A stretch of 64,000 nt of DNA from Enterococcus mundtii (GTDB taxonomy: Bacteria > Bacillota > Bacilli > Lactobacillales > Enterococcaceae): contig NZ_CP018061.1 in NCBI RefSeq assembly GCF_002813755.1, positions 853,501-917,500 of the forward strand. The letters run 5' to 3'. Position 1 is the first letter of the stretch. The number at the start of each line of letters is the position of its first letter. Below are positions 1-7,196 of the stretch, piece after piece. Both the position numbers and the translations under genes were made by a program. Under the pieces are notes generated by a model. It searched no databases and was not told the origin of the DNA. It saw only the letters and a program-made list of their open reading frames with translations.

Positions 1-1
1 G

Positions 2-1528
2 CAAGCAATAAAAAGAGTTTTTGGAAAGGGGGCGGTTGCGATAGGAGCGAAAAAAGAGCTACAAAGTATTTTAGATCATCCAAAGATTCAAATGAGTCGT
101 GAAGAATATGATCGTATTCAAAACAGCTTGCTTTATTACCAAGGGTACACGCATTGTAATTCTGATCAGAGAGCAAAGGCGAATATCAATATGGCCCGCA
201 AGGTTGCTACTGAATATGCGAAGGTAATGTTCAATGAACAGGCAGAAATCACGATCGGAAAAGACGATAAATCAAAAAAATATGATGAAGCTAGCGCTTG
301 GATAGAGTCTGTGTTTCAACATAATGACTTCAAGCGTAATCTCAGTAAGTATCTTGAACCAGCAATGGCTCTTGGTGGCTTAGTTGTGCGACCTTATTTC
401 AATGATCAATCAGGACAAGTGGAATTTTCATGGGCGCTCCCGGATGCTTTCTTTCCATTGGAAAGCAGTACAAATAAGATCAGTCAGTGTGCAATGGCAT
501 TTAAAACGATCAAAACCCAAGGGAACAAAACGTTCTATTATACCTTGTTAGAATTCCATGAGTGGATCGATGGTGAGTATTGGGTCTCTATGGAACTATA
601 CGAAAGTGAAAAATCTAATGTGTTGGGGATGCAAGTATCTTTAAACACATTAAAGCAGTACGAAGAGTTTGAGGTGGCTGTTCATGGTGAAGAAATTGAA
701 CGTCCAATCTTCTCTTATTTTAAGACAGCAGGTTTTAACAATATCAATCCATACTCACCACTTGGTGTTGGTGTGTACGATAACTGTAAACGAACACTTG
801 ATCGATTAAACAAAGCACTTGATGCGTTCGATCATGAAATTGACGTGGGTAAGAGAAGAGCGGCCTTTCCTGAATCTATGCTAAGTGGAATTTCTGACAA
901 GGGAACAGGCGAAACGAAATTAACCTTTGATAAAGATGATGACTTCTATGTCATTGTTCCTGGTACGGACCCTGATGAATTTAAAATTACTGATTTAACT
1001 CATGATATTCGAACAGAACAATACATCGGAGCAATTAATCATCGCTTGCGACTTCTAGAAATGGAAGTGGGGCTGTCGACTGGTACGTTCGTTTTCGATG
1101 GTGCCGGGGTACGTACTACGAATAAGACGGCAACTGAGGTAATCAGCGAGAACTCGCAAACGTATCAATCAAGGAACCAACAAACAACCGAATTAGAGGA
1201 ATTCATTCGGGATGTTGTGCTAGCGCTGTGTGAGCTAGGTCGAGCCACAGAAGTTGATGGGAAACCACTATTTAGTGGTGAATCTCCAAATCGTGAAGAG
1301 ATAGGTGTGAATTTTGATGATGGCATCTTCTTAGATAAAAAGTCAGAATCTGATTATTATCGTGAACTGAAAAACGATGGGCTGATTCCCGGATGGTTAA
1401 CTTTAGCCAAAATAATGAAGTTGCCTGAAAGTAAGGCAAAAGATCTTTACCGACAAGCGCAATTAGATGTAGTTGATGAGACTACTGGTGAAATACGAGA
1501 TTCTGGATACGAAGACTACGAGGAGTGA
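2..1528 (+). CDS. Phage portal protein (5' truncated by window edge)
   Basis: Portal of the SPP1/Gp6 type: the dodecameric ring at the capsid vertex through which DNA is packaged and ejected. The frame is open to the first bases, so the start lies outside the window and the ATG at 92 is probably internal. The visible part is about 508 residues, close to full length for the family. It reads as an acidic, mixed alpha/beta protein ending in a charged tail. Immediately downstream (4 bp) is the phage minor capsid gene, the usual portal neighbour. Recognition rests on overall sequence character plus synteny. Confidence 0.88.
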   Translation, partial: QAIKRVFGKGAVAIGAKKELQSILDHPKIQMSREEYDRIQNSLLYYQGYTHCNSDQRAKANINMARKVATEYAKVMFNEQAEITIGKDDKSKKYDEASAWIESVFQHNDFKRNLSKYLEPAMALGGLVVRPYFNDQSGQVEFSWALPDAFFPLESSTNKISQCAMAFKTIKTQGNKTFYYTLLEFHEWIDGEYWVSMELYESEKSNVLGMQVSLNTLKQYEEFEVAVHGEEIERPIFSYFKTAGFNNINPYSPLGVGVYDNCKRTLDRLNKALDAFDHEIDVGKRRAAFPESMLSGISDKGTGETKLTFDKDDDFYVIVPGTDPDEFKITDLTHDIRTEQYIGAINHRLRLLEMEVGLSTGTFVFDGAGVRTTNKTATEVISENSQTYQSRNQQTTELEEFIRDVVLALCELGRATEVDGKPLFSGESPNREEIGVNFDDGIFLDKKSESDYYRELKNDGLIPGWLTLAKIMKLPESKAKDLYRQAQLDVVDETTGEIRDSGYEDYEE

Positions 1529-1532
1529 TTGA

Positions 1533-2681
1533 ATGGCCATTACACCTAACCAGTTAGATATTGAGGCTTCTTACATTCAAGATGCTTATATGGCGATGGA
1601 AGATGAGATCATGAGGATGCTTGTTAATCATTTGAAAATGCCAACTCGAATGCCTTTGAATGAGGACAACGCTTTTCGTTGGAAAATTGAAAAGATGCAG
1701 CAATTAAACCTTTTGAATCCGCAATCGTTGCAGCAATTGGTCAATGAAACAAGTCAGTATTCTTATGATCAGCTACGTAAAATCATCGTGGATATGGGGT
1801 TTGAAGTCATTTCAGATCTTGACAAAAACTTATCTCAACAAACTGGAAAAGAACCGCCATCACGAACTGAGATTGACAATGTGATGGAGTCGTATTTCAA
1901 TCAGCAATGGCGAGATCTCGACAATCATGTCAATCAAACGCTGATCGACACTAATTATCCGAATAATCCACTGGCTAAGATGTATCAACAAGTTTTAAAC
2001 GATACTGTAGCCAAAATCATTGGCGGTACTAAAACGCTACAACAGGCGCTTAGAGAATCGATCTATGCGATGGTGGAAAAAGGGGTGATGACGACCTTTG
2101 TCGACAAATCAGGACGTGAATGGAGCCTTGAGCGCTACGTTCGGATGGTTTTGAAAACCACAACTCATCGAGTTTATCAGGATCTACGACTTAAGCGAGG
2201 GTTAGAGTATGGAATTGTCACAGCGCTAATGAGTAGCCATATGGCTGCACGACCACACTGTGCCCATATCCAAGGCGGATGGGTCTTGCTTGTCCGTAAA
2301 GAGGATGCGCCGGAAGAATTACGTCATATTTCATCGATCTATGATTATGGATACGGTGAGCCTGACGGAACCCAAGGTATTAATTGTCGACATCGATTGT
2401 ACATCCAAATCTATGATCCGGATCTTGATATTCACATGAAGCAGTATAATCCAAAACAAGCGATTGACAATGCGGACTTAGTTGCAAAACAGCGCCGCAT
2501 GGAAGTCGCTATTCGTCGTGCTAAGCGGCAATTGAACGCAGCAACGACAATGGACAACAAAGAAGATGTTCTGCACTTCAAACAACTAGTCAGACGACGT
2601 CAAGCAGCACTGCGTACTTTTATCAATGAGCATGATCAATTGTTACGCCGGGATTATTCTAGAGAGCAAGTATATTCATAA
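1533..2681 (+). CDS. Phage minor capsid protein (Phage_min_cap2 type)
   Basis: 382-residue minor head protein of the Phage_min_cap2 family, placed between portal and scaffold as in A118-like phages. The N-terminal two thirds are helical. The C-terminal third holds a conserved Cys/His block (CAHIQGGWVLL around residue 247, then NCRHRLY around 287) that is typical of this family. These proteins are internal or vertex head components; the molecular activity is not established. The start is the ATG 4 bp after the portal stop, preceded by GAGGAG, so translation is probably coupled. A very basic Arg/Lys-rich helix occupies roughly residues 325-365. Confidence 0.85.
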   Translation: MAITPNQLDIEASYIQDAYMAMEDEIMRMLVNHLKMPTRMPLNEDNAFRWKIEKMQQLNLLNPQSLQQLVNETSQYSYDQLRKIIVDMGFEVISDLDKNLSQQTGKEPPSRTEIDNVMESYFNQQWRDLDNHVNQTLIDTNYPNNPLAKMYQQVLNDTVAKIIGGTKTLQQALRESIYAMVEKGVMTTFVDKSGREWSLERYVRMVLKTTTHRVYQDLRLKRGLEYGIVTALMSSHMAARPHCAHIQGGWVLLVRKEDAPEELRHISSIYDYGYGEPDGTQGINCRHRLYIQIYDPDLDIHMKQYNPKQAIDNADLVAKQRRMEVAIRRAKRQLNAATTMDNKEDVLHFKQLVRRRQAALRTFINEHDQLLRRDYSREQVYS

Positions 2682-2878
2682 AAGGAGGAAGCCTGGTTGA
2701 AGGATTAAAGCAAATTGGTCTTGCTTTGAAGTTTGAGGATTTTGGTTTGTTTAGTCTAGCTTGCTAGGCTTTTATTTTGTCCTGAATATGACATTAAACT
2801 GTTTATCTACCGAGTGAGCGGTATAACTCACACTCTAAACTGGTACCAACCAGAATAAAAAGGAACGGAGAATGAATC
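2682..2878 (+). other. Structured gap between minor capsid and scaffold genes
   Basis: About 200 bp with no convincing gene. It holds a 7-bp hairpin at 2753-2770 and, further down, two short inverted repeats: GTGAG/CTCAC around 2812-2829 and CTGGT/ACCAG around 2839-2852. The scaffold SD (GGAACGGAG) follows at 2863-2871. A strong AAAGGAGG at 2682-2689 precedes only a 23-codon reading frame (start GTT or out-of-frame TTG), so it is not called as a gene. Confidence 0.4.
2753..2780 (+). terminator. Hairpin, possible weak terminator
   Basis: Stem AGTCTAG/CTAGGCT (7 bp with one G-T pair), 4-nt loop, followed by the T-rich TTTATTTTGT. It would sit inside the late operon and may only attenuate. Confidence 0.4.
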
Positions 2879-3469
2879 ATGGAATGGATCAAAGAAATTT
2901 TATCAAAACACGTCGGAGAGGATGGGAAGTTTGATCTAGACGGAGCGACAAAAGAAATAAAATCAGAATTTCCGAAAAATGCTGTGCCTAAAGCTGATTT
3001 TAATGATAAGTCTCAAAAGCTAAAAACGGCAAACGAAGATTTAACCGCCGCAAATGCGCTTGTTGAGCAGTTGAAAGCATCGAACAGTGGAAATGAAGAT
3101 CTGCAAAAACAAATTGATGACTATAAAAATCAGTTAGAAACCGTAACCGCTGAAAGACTAGCAGATCGTAAGAATGCTGCGATCGAATTAGCTTTAACAC
3201 AAGCTGGGGCTAAGAACATTACAGCTGTGAAAGCTTTGTTGAAGGCGGATGAGTTGGAAATGACTGACGAAGGTGTCAAGGGATTAGATGATAAAGTAGC
3301 CGCACTGAAAAAAGACGAAGATTATTTGTTTCAATCCAGCAATCCTGCACCACAGACGAAGAAAAAGCAATTTGTGGCTGCTGGGAATACAGGCGGTGGC
3401 GAACCACCTAAAGAAAAAAGCTGGAAAGATAATCTAGCCGAGAATATCGCAAAAATAAAAACTGATTAG
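2879..3469 (+). CDS. Phage scaffold protein (GP20 family)
   Basis: 196-residue capsid scaffolding protein of the Phage_GP20 type. It directs assembly of the procapsid shell and is then lost. It opens with the family's typical start, a short helix with WIKEIL followed by a GKFD-containing loop. It then has a long charged coiled coil from about residue 42 to 100, and a basic, Pro/Gly-rich C-terminus that would contact the capsid protein. It lies directly before the major capsid gene, as scaffold genes do. The start ATG has a purine-rich SD (GGAACGGAG) at 2863-2871. Confidence 0.88.
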   Translation: MEWIKEILSKHVGEDGKFDLDGATKEIKSEFPKNAVPKADFNDKSQKLKTANEDLTAANALVEQLKASNSGNEDLQKQIDDYKNQLETVTAERLADRKNAAIELALTQAGAKNITAVKALLKADELEMTDEGVKGLDDKVAALKKDEDYLFQSSNPAPQTKKKQFVAAGNTGGGEPPKEKSWKDNLAENIAKIKTD

Positions 3470-3483
3470 GAGAGTGAATTAAC

Positions 3484-4371
3484 ATGGGAGTAGTTTTAGA
3501 TAGTAAAGATTTAGCAAAAATTGATAAGGAATTTGCAGCTGAGTCGCAAGTATGGGAAGTATTGACCCAAGGAGCAAAAGATATTACCGAAGAAGATTTT
3601 GTCGGAGTGAAAGAAGTTCGGGTGAACGAGATGCAAGGTTTTACAGCTGCTGATTATAAGCGGAATAAAGAAAACGAACGCAACAATATCACGGTTGAAA
3701 AATCAACTTTGAAATTGGAGCAAGAGCGCTGGATGGGTTACGATATGGACCGCTTAGATCAATCGGAAAATGCAGCATATCAAGTAGGTGCTATTATTGA
3801 AGAGCACACTCGATTGGTTACGATCCCTGAAAAAGACCAAACTGCAGTAGCTCGTTTGCTTGAAGCTGGTTTTGATACCTCTGATGAAGTTTATAAAGGG
3901 AAAACAGTCAAAGAAGCCATTACTAAAGCAAATATTTTAGATAGCTTTGATGATGCTGAAGCATACATGACTGATGCGGAAGTAATTGGTCAATTCGTAG
4001 CATTTATGTCTAGTGATGCATACAAAGCATTGAAAAATGCAGATGGTGTCTCTAAGACTTTTACTACCAACACTGTTCAATTCAATGGTATCGATCGACG
4101 TGTTGAGATGCTTGATGGCACGAATATCATCATCCAAAAAGTTGCCGAAAACCGATTACAGGTGGATGAAGACAAGCGTATTAATTTCATCATGACACCT
4201 ATCACCGTTGCCAAGCCAATCGAGAAGTACAATACGATTGATTTGGTTCCTGCAGAACAGGATCGAGGGGGTTATCGCGATACCATCAAAGGGTTGGATT
4301 ATTACGATTGCTTGGTACTTAAGAAAGCGCGCCCTGCGATTTATATCTCTTACGATGACCCAAAAGCATGA
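3484..4371 (+). CDS. Major capsid protein
   Basis: 295-residue main shell protein, placed 14 bp after the scaffold gene. No cleavable N-terminal delta domain is evident, in keeping with a separate scaffold. Sequence character (long alpha/beta domain, Glu/Asp-rich) and position support the call; an HK97-like fold is expected for the family but not proven here. The last codons GAC CCA AAA GCA TGA contain the heptamer C CCA AAA at 4359-4365. Six nucleotides further a perfect CCCCGG/CCGGGG stem starts, so a fraction of ribosomes could shift to the -1 frame and add 62 residues, giving a product of about 356 residues. Confidence 0.9.
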   Translation: MGVVLDSKDLAKIDKEFAAESQVWEVLTQGAKDITEEDFVGVKEVRVNEMQGFTAADYKRNKENERNNITVEKSTLKLEQERWMGYDMDRLDQSENAAYQVGAIIEEHTRLVTIPEKDQTAVARLLEAGFDTSDEVYKGKTVKEAITKANILDSFDDAEAYMTDAEVIGQFVAFMSSDAYKALKNADGVSKTFTTNTVQFNGIDRRVEMLDGTNIIIQKVAENRLQVDEDKRINFIMTPITVAKPIEKYNTIDLVPAEQDRGGYRDTIKGLDYYDCLVLKKARPAIYISYDDPKA

Positions 4372-4388
4372 CCCCGGAAAAACCGGGG
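4359..4388 (+). promoter_or_regulatory. Putative -1 ribosomal frameshift signal of the capsid gene
   Basis: Heptamer C CCA AAA (4359-4365) fits the X XXY YYZ rule in the capsid reading frame. A 6-nt spacer (4366-4371, containing the TGA stop) separates it from a perfect stem-loop CCCCGG-AAAAA-CCGGGG at 4372-4388. After slippage both tRNAs re-pair on CCC AAA and the -1 frame is open to 4553. That frame is closed just upstream by a TGA at 4356-4358. Confidence 0.75.
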
Positions 4389-4553
4389 AAGTCTGACGAG
4401 AATGAATACGGTTCTGGATCAGAAGGTCGGTCATTAGTTATCGATGATATGAAGATTGATGAGCTTAAAGCCGAGTTGGATCGCCTCGGAATCGAGTATC
4501 CATCTACTGTCAAAAAATCAGAATTAATTGAGTTGTTAAAAGAGAGTGAATAA
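4365..4553 (+). CDS. HeH/LEM-like C-terminal extension of the capsid protein (-1 frame)
   Basis: Reading frame of about 62 codons entered by the -1 shift. There is an ATG at 4368, but nothing resembling an SD precedes it, so independent initiation is unlikely. It has a flexible linker rich in Glu, Gly and Ser, then a helix-extended loop-helix of about 35 residues with the core pattern DELKxxLDxLGIEYPS followed by KKSELIELL. This is the HeH/LEM-like (SAP/Rho-N-related) fold seen in many phage tails of structural proteins. It is clearly homologous to the tail of the tail tube gene at 6553-6699. The stop codon lies in the loop of the terminator that follows. Confidence 0.75.
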   Translation, partial: SMTPEKPGKSDENEYGSGSEGRSLVIDDMKIDELKAELDRLGIEYPSTVKKSELIELLKESE

Positions 4554-4567
4554 CCACTCTCTTTTTC
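4541..4567 (+). terminator. Terminator after the capsid HeH extension
   Basis: Perfect 8-bp stem AGAGAGTG/CACTCTCT with 6-nt loop, then TTTT. The TAA of the HeH extension (4551-4553) lies inside the loop. It sits within the late operon, so it probably acts as a partial terminator or mRNA 3' end for the abundant capsid message. Confidence 0.75.
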
Positions 4568-4581
4568 ATGGAGGTGAAACC

Positions 4582-5025
4582 ATGGAACGAATAAGACGTA
4601 AGGCGTTGAACGAAATCTTTGATGATCAGGAAAGCATCGTGCCATGTGGCTACTTGTCTCTTAAAGAGTATAAACGCTTGGTGGATAAAGAAACAGAACT
4701 GACTGAAAAAGATTTCCGAAAGCTTCTGAGAAAAGCTAGTGCATTGTTGGACATCCAAACGAGACGTTTTTATCAGAGGAATGATCTCGAGTCAGATATT
4801 CCGATGCGGCGCGATGCATTCAAGTTGGCTGTTGCTTATCAAATTGAGTACATGCATGAGGCTGAGGCCACTACAACGTTTGGAATGCAAGAGCCTGATA
4901 GCTGGTCCATTGGACGGATGAGCGTTTCTAAAGGCAAAGGGAGTAACGAAGTATCCCTTCTTTCTGGGGACGCTATGCTGCAGTTATCTGGGACAGGTCT
5001 GTTATATCGTGGGGTGAGCCGATGA
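4582..5025 (+). CDS. Head-tail connector / DNA packaging protein
   Basis: 147-residue protein following the capsid gene, in the position of the gp6/gp15-type head-completion adaptor that docks on the portal. The start ATG at 4582 is chosen because GGAGGT lies 6 bp upstream; an upstream in-frame start at 4546 would overlap the terminator. The N-terminal two thirds are helical and charged (a pattern of DFRKLLRKASALLDIQT and FKLAVAYQIEYMHE type). The C-terminus is Gly/Ser-rich. Function is inferred from synteny and length. The stop overlaps the next start by ATGA. Confidence 0.72.
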   Translation: MERIRRKALNEIFDDQESIVPCGYLSLKEYKRLVDKETELTEKDFRKLLRKASALLDIQTRRFYQRNDLESDIPMRRDAFKLAVAYQIEYMHEAEATTTFGMQEPDSWSIGRMSVSKGKGSNEVSLLSGDAMLQLSGTGLLYRGVSR

Positions 5026-5357
5026 GAGTGCCACCAAAACGTTTTTTCCCTCATGCGATGATCTATCGCAAGAAAAACGGAATGGGTCCACGAGGTGAGC
5101 CAATTCTTGAAGAGGATCTTGTGATTGATCATGTCCGCTTTAATGACACAGTCAAATTTGAGCCAAAGGATATTGATGGGAAAATACAAACCCCAAATGC
5201 ATTGATCTCTATGGTAAAGAAATACACTGAAGCATTGCCGGATTTTTCCGTTGCAGATCAAGTTGAAATCTTTGGTAAACAATACACAATAACAAAAATC
5301 GTTCCGTTGATTGCTGACTCGCCTGAACCATTCGGCTATGAATTGGAGGTAGTTTAG
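5022..5357 (+). CDS. Putative minor capsid protein (Minor_capsid_1 family)
   Basis: 111-residue head-closure protein. It has the beta-rich layout and the motif RVPPKRFFPH at the N-terminus that is typical of the Minor_capsid_1 family. It overlaps the connector gene by 4 bp and its stop overlaps the GTG start of the next gene by 1 bp, so the three genes are translationally coupled. The family sits at the head-tail interface and is thought to act as a stopper; that role is family-based. Confidence 0.78.
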   Translation: MRVPPKRFFPHAMIYRKKNGMGPRGEPILEEDLVIDHVRFNDTVKFEPKDIDGKIQTPNALISMVKKYTEALPDFSVADQVEIFGKQYTITKIVPLIADSPEPFGYELEVV

Positions 5358-5719
5358 TGGGAGCATCTGTAAGAATTGATTTAAGTCGAGCAAAAATAAA
5401 ATTAAGTCATTCATCTATACAAAATGGACGGCATGAAATGGCAAATAAAGCTCATTTAGATATGAATGAAAGATTTGTTCCTATGAGGAGCCAACATTTG
5501 AGAGAAATGTCTTTTGTTGAAAGTAACGGAGAAAAGATTACTTGGAATGCTCGATATGCTTTGGCTCATTATCACGGAGGGTTTACAAATAAGTTTGGAA
5601 CACAGGTAATATTTTCTAATTATACTACACCGGGAACTGGTCCATATTGGGATAAAGAAGCAAAATCTATATTTATGTCTAGTTGGTTAGAAGCATTCAA
5701 GAGGGGAGCGAATTGGTAA
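5357..5719 (+). CDS. Putative minor capsid protein (Minor_capsid_2 family)
   Basis: 120-residue protein of the Minor_capsid_2 family, comparable in place to HK97 gp10-type tail-completion proteins. It starts with GTG overlapping the previous stop, with GGAGGT 8 bp upstream. Features are an N-terminal strand-helix, the segment WNARYALAHYHGGF in the middle and a C-terminal Trp-rich end. From here to 7766 the codons are more AT-rich than in the genes to the left, which suggests that this block has a different recombination history. Confidence 0.78.
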   Translation: MGASVRIDLSRAKIKLSHSSIQNGRHEMANKAHLDMNERFVPMRSQHLREMSFVESNGEKITWNARYALAHYHGGFTNKFGTQVIFSNYTTPGTGPYWDKEAKSIFMSSWLEAFKRGANW

Positions 5720-6096
5720 TGGATTTTATTGATCAGTTGCTAGAAGTATCGAACCAAATACCAGTACTAATTCGTATTCATTCTTTAGATAAAGACGAGT
5801 CGATGCGTCTAACCGCATTACCTGGAGGTAAAACGGTCGAAACTTTTATGGATGGATCAAAACAAAAAGAACTAAATTATGAATTTGTCTATAAAACGAA
5901 ATGTGAAAATGCAGATCGGATAATGATTGAACTAGGTGAGTTACTAGAGGAACAAGAAGATATTCCATCTAGTAACAATAGTTATCAATTTGTTGGAATA
6001 ACTATTGTAGATGAACCTTTTTTTACAGGTTATGACGACAAAAAATTTCTGTATTATCGATTAGCAATCAAAGCAACATTATATTTTGATAAATAG
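5719..6096 (+). CDS. Minor capsid / tail terminator protein (Minor_capsid_3 family)
   Basis: 125-residue protein in the position of the tail terminator. The start ATG overlaps the previous stop by 1 bp and has GGGGAG upstream; a longer in-frame version from 5683 would overlap the preceding gene. It begins with a helix (MDFIDQLLEVSNQI) and continues as a beta sandwich, ending in RLAIKATLYFDK, as expected for Minor_capsid_3. It would cap the tail tube and join it to the head; this is by family and order. Confidence 0.75.
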   Translation: MDFIDQLLEVSNQIPVLIRIHSLDKDESMRLTALPGGKTVETFMDGSKQKELNYEFVYKTKCENADRIMIELGELLEEQEDIPSSNNSYQFVGITIVDEPFFTGYDDKKFLYYRLAIKATLYFDK

Positions 6097-6106
6097 GAGG
6101 AATATT

Positions 6107-6583
6107 ATGAAACGAAAAAAAATTGCGCTAATTGGATTTGAAATTCAAAAATTGAAAGATGGAAAAATTACTGAAGATGGTTGGGTTCGTTTAAAAAAAA
6201 TCAAGAGTGTTTCTGATGCCTCACAAGAAGAAGTTGACGATGGAGACGGTTTCTTTGATGGGTCGGGAGAACCAGAACAAACGATCACCTCTCATCGACT
6301 AGGCTATAGTTTTACGGGTGAATACTTTGAGGGTGATGAAGCATCCGAATTAATTGATGAAATGATTGGTTTATTTGGAGATGATCGGAAAATTGGTTTT
6401 CGAGTAACAGATGATCGAGATAATCCCAAAAAGAAAAGGGAAGGAATTGCAACTTTATCAAGTCCTCAAACGAAAACTGGAGGGGCTACTGAATTTGGTA
6501 ATATTGAATTTACTGTTCTATATGATACTACACCTAAATGGGACCCTTATTCAAAGCAGACAGCCCAGAGTCAGAAGAACTGA
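6107..6583 (+). CDS. Major tail (tube) protein
   Basis: 158-residue tail tube protein. The ATG at 6107 has AGGAGG 5 bp upstream. The body is beta-rich with the pattern ATEFGNIEFTVLYDTTPKWD near the end, as in phage tail tube proteins. It lies between the tail terminator and the tail chaperones, where the tube gene is expected. In the last codons the heptamer T TCA AAG (6550-6556) precedes a stem-loop, so a minority -1 product of about 197 residues with a HeH-like tail is likely. The short form would be the main product. Confidence 0.85.
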   Translation: MKRKKIALIGFEIQKLKDGKITEDGWVRLKKIKSVSDASQEEVDDGDGFFDGSGEPEQTITSHRLGYSFTGEYFEGDEASELIDEMIGLFGDDRKIGFRVTDDRDNPKKKREGIATLSSPQTKTGGATEFGNIEFTVLYDTTPKWDPYSKQTAQSQKN

Positions 6584-6596
6584 AAGCTACTGGGCT
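6550..6596 (+). promoter_or_regulatory. Putative -1 ribosomal frameshift signal of the tail tube gene
   Basis: T TCA AAG (6550-6556): the A-site codon AAG re-pairs perfectly on AAA after a -1 step, the P-site codon only partly. A 5-nt spacer leads to a perfect 7-bp stem AGCCCAG (6562-6568) with CTGGGCT (6590-6596). A smaller TCAG/CTGA stem lies in the loop. The 0-frame TGA (6581-6583) lies within the hairpin. Confidence 0.6.
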
Positions 6597-6699
6597 AACT
6601 ATTCCAGAATTAAAACAAACACTTGATAGTAAAAATATAGAATACCCGTCAAACGCTAAGAAAGATGAACTAACTAAAATATTGGGGGAGGCTTTATAG
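6553..6699 (+). CDS. HeH/LEM-like C-terminal extension of the tail tube protein (-1 frame)
   Basis: -1 frame reading of 48 codons after the shift. An ATG at 6538 exists in this frame but has no SD. The sequence aligns with the capsid extension at 4365-4553: both share the pattern ELKxxLDxxxIEYPSxxKKxEL. This gives two structural proteins in one phage with the same accessory domain, each in the -1 frame. The extension may contact DNA or the cell surface; no function is known to me. Confidence 0.68.
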   Translation, partial: KADSPESEELKATGLTIPELKQTLDSKNIEYPSNAKKDELTKILGEAL

Positions 6700-6712
6700 C
6701 CTTCTCTTTTTT
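6685..6712 (+). terminator. Terminator after the tail tube HeH extension
   Basis: 9-bp stem GGGGAGGCT/AGCCTTCTC (two G-T pairs), 4-nt loop TTAT, then TTTTTT. The TAG of the HeH extension overlaps loop and stem (6697-6699), as at the capsid gene. Confidence 0.72.
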
Positions 6713-6726
6713 GTATGGAGGTAATT

Positions 6727-7188
6727 ATGAAACAAACACTTGATATCGATATTGAACTCTCTGGCTTTCCAGTAGGGTTTACAAATCCAATTACTGGTGA
6801 GCGTATTGAAATCTGGTTTGATAGCTCATTGGAAAATTTAAAACGAATTATTGTAGAAGAAAACTATGAGGAATTCGACATATACGAACAAAAACTTAAA
6901 GAAGATTCTATCCACGAAACTAATGTTGAAACAGTCATAGAACATGCTAAAGGAACTCTTGAATATCAATATGATTTTTTCTTTGGTAAAGGAACATTTG
7001 AAAAATTATATGAATGTGTACCAGATTTCGATGCACTTGAACGTGCTTATGAACCAACTATCAGAGCTATTGCTAAAAAAGTCGAACAACAAGCAAAAAA
7101 AAGACAAAAGGATAGAGAGCTTGCAGCAGAAAAGTTAACTAAAGAGTTTCATAACAAGAAAAAGCAAAAAGTAGCAAATAAAAAGTAG
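6727..7188 (+). CDS. Tail assembly chaperone (upstream, gpG-like)
   Basis: 153-residue protein between tail tube and tape measure. The start ATG at 6727 has GGAGGT 6 bp upstream; the upstream in-frame ATG at 6715 lies on that SD. The N-terminus is a beta-rich domain (LDIDIELSGFPVGFTNP, then ERIEIWF), and the last 50 residues are a very Lys/Gln-rich helix. This is the gene position of the phage tail assembly chaperone that coats the tape measure during tail building. At its end, A AAG TAG (7182-7188) opens into the frame of the next gene, so a -1 fusion is possible. Confidence 0.7.
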   Translation: MKQTLDIDIELSGFPVGFTNPITGERIEIWFDSSLENLKRIIVEENYEEFDIYEQKLKEDSIHETNVETVIEHAKGTLEYQYDFFFGKGTFEKLYECVPDFDALERAYEPTIRAIAKKVEQQAKKRQKDRELAAEKLTKEFHNKKKQKVANKK

Positions 7189-7196
7189 GTGGTGAC

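Noticed and set aside
4208..4396. 62-codon + strand ORF overlapping the capsid gene end
   Set aside because: It overlaps the capsid gene in another frame, has no SD and ends shortly after the hairpin; the -1 frame is the meaningful one.
7095..7113. Heptamer A AAA AAA in the first tail chaperone as frameshift site
   Set aside because: The -1 frame ends at once (TAG at 7113-7115), so it cannot lead to the downstream gene; a later site at 7182-7188 is possible.
6944..7138. 64-codon + strand ORF inside the first tail chaperone
   Set aside because: It is a +1-frame shadow of a Lys-rich gene without SD.
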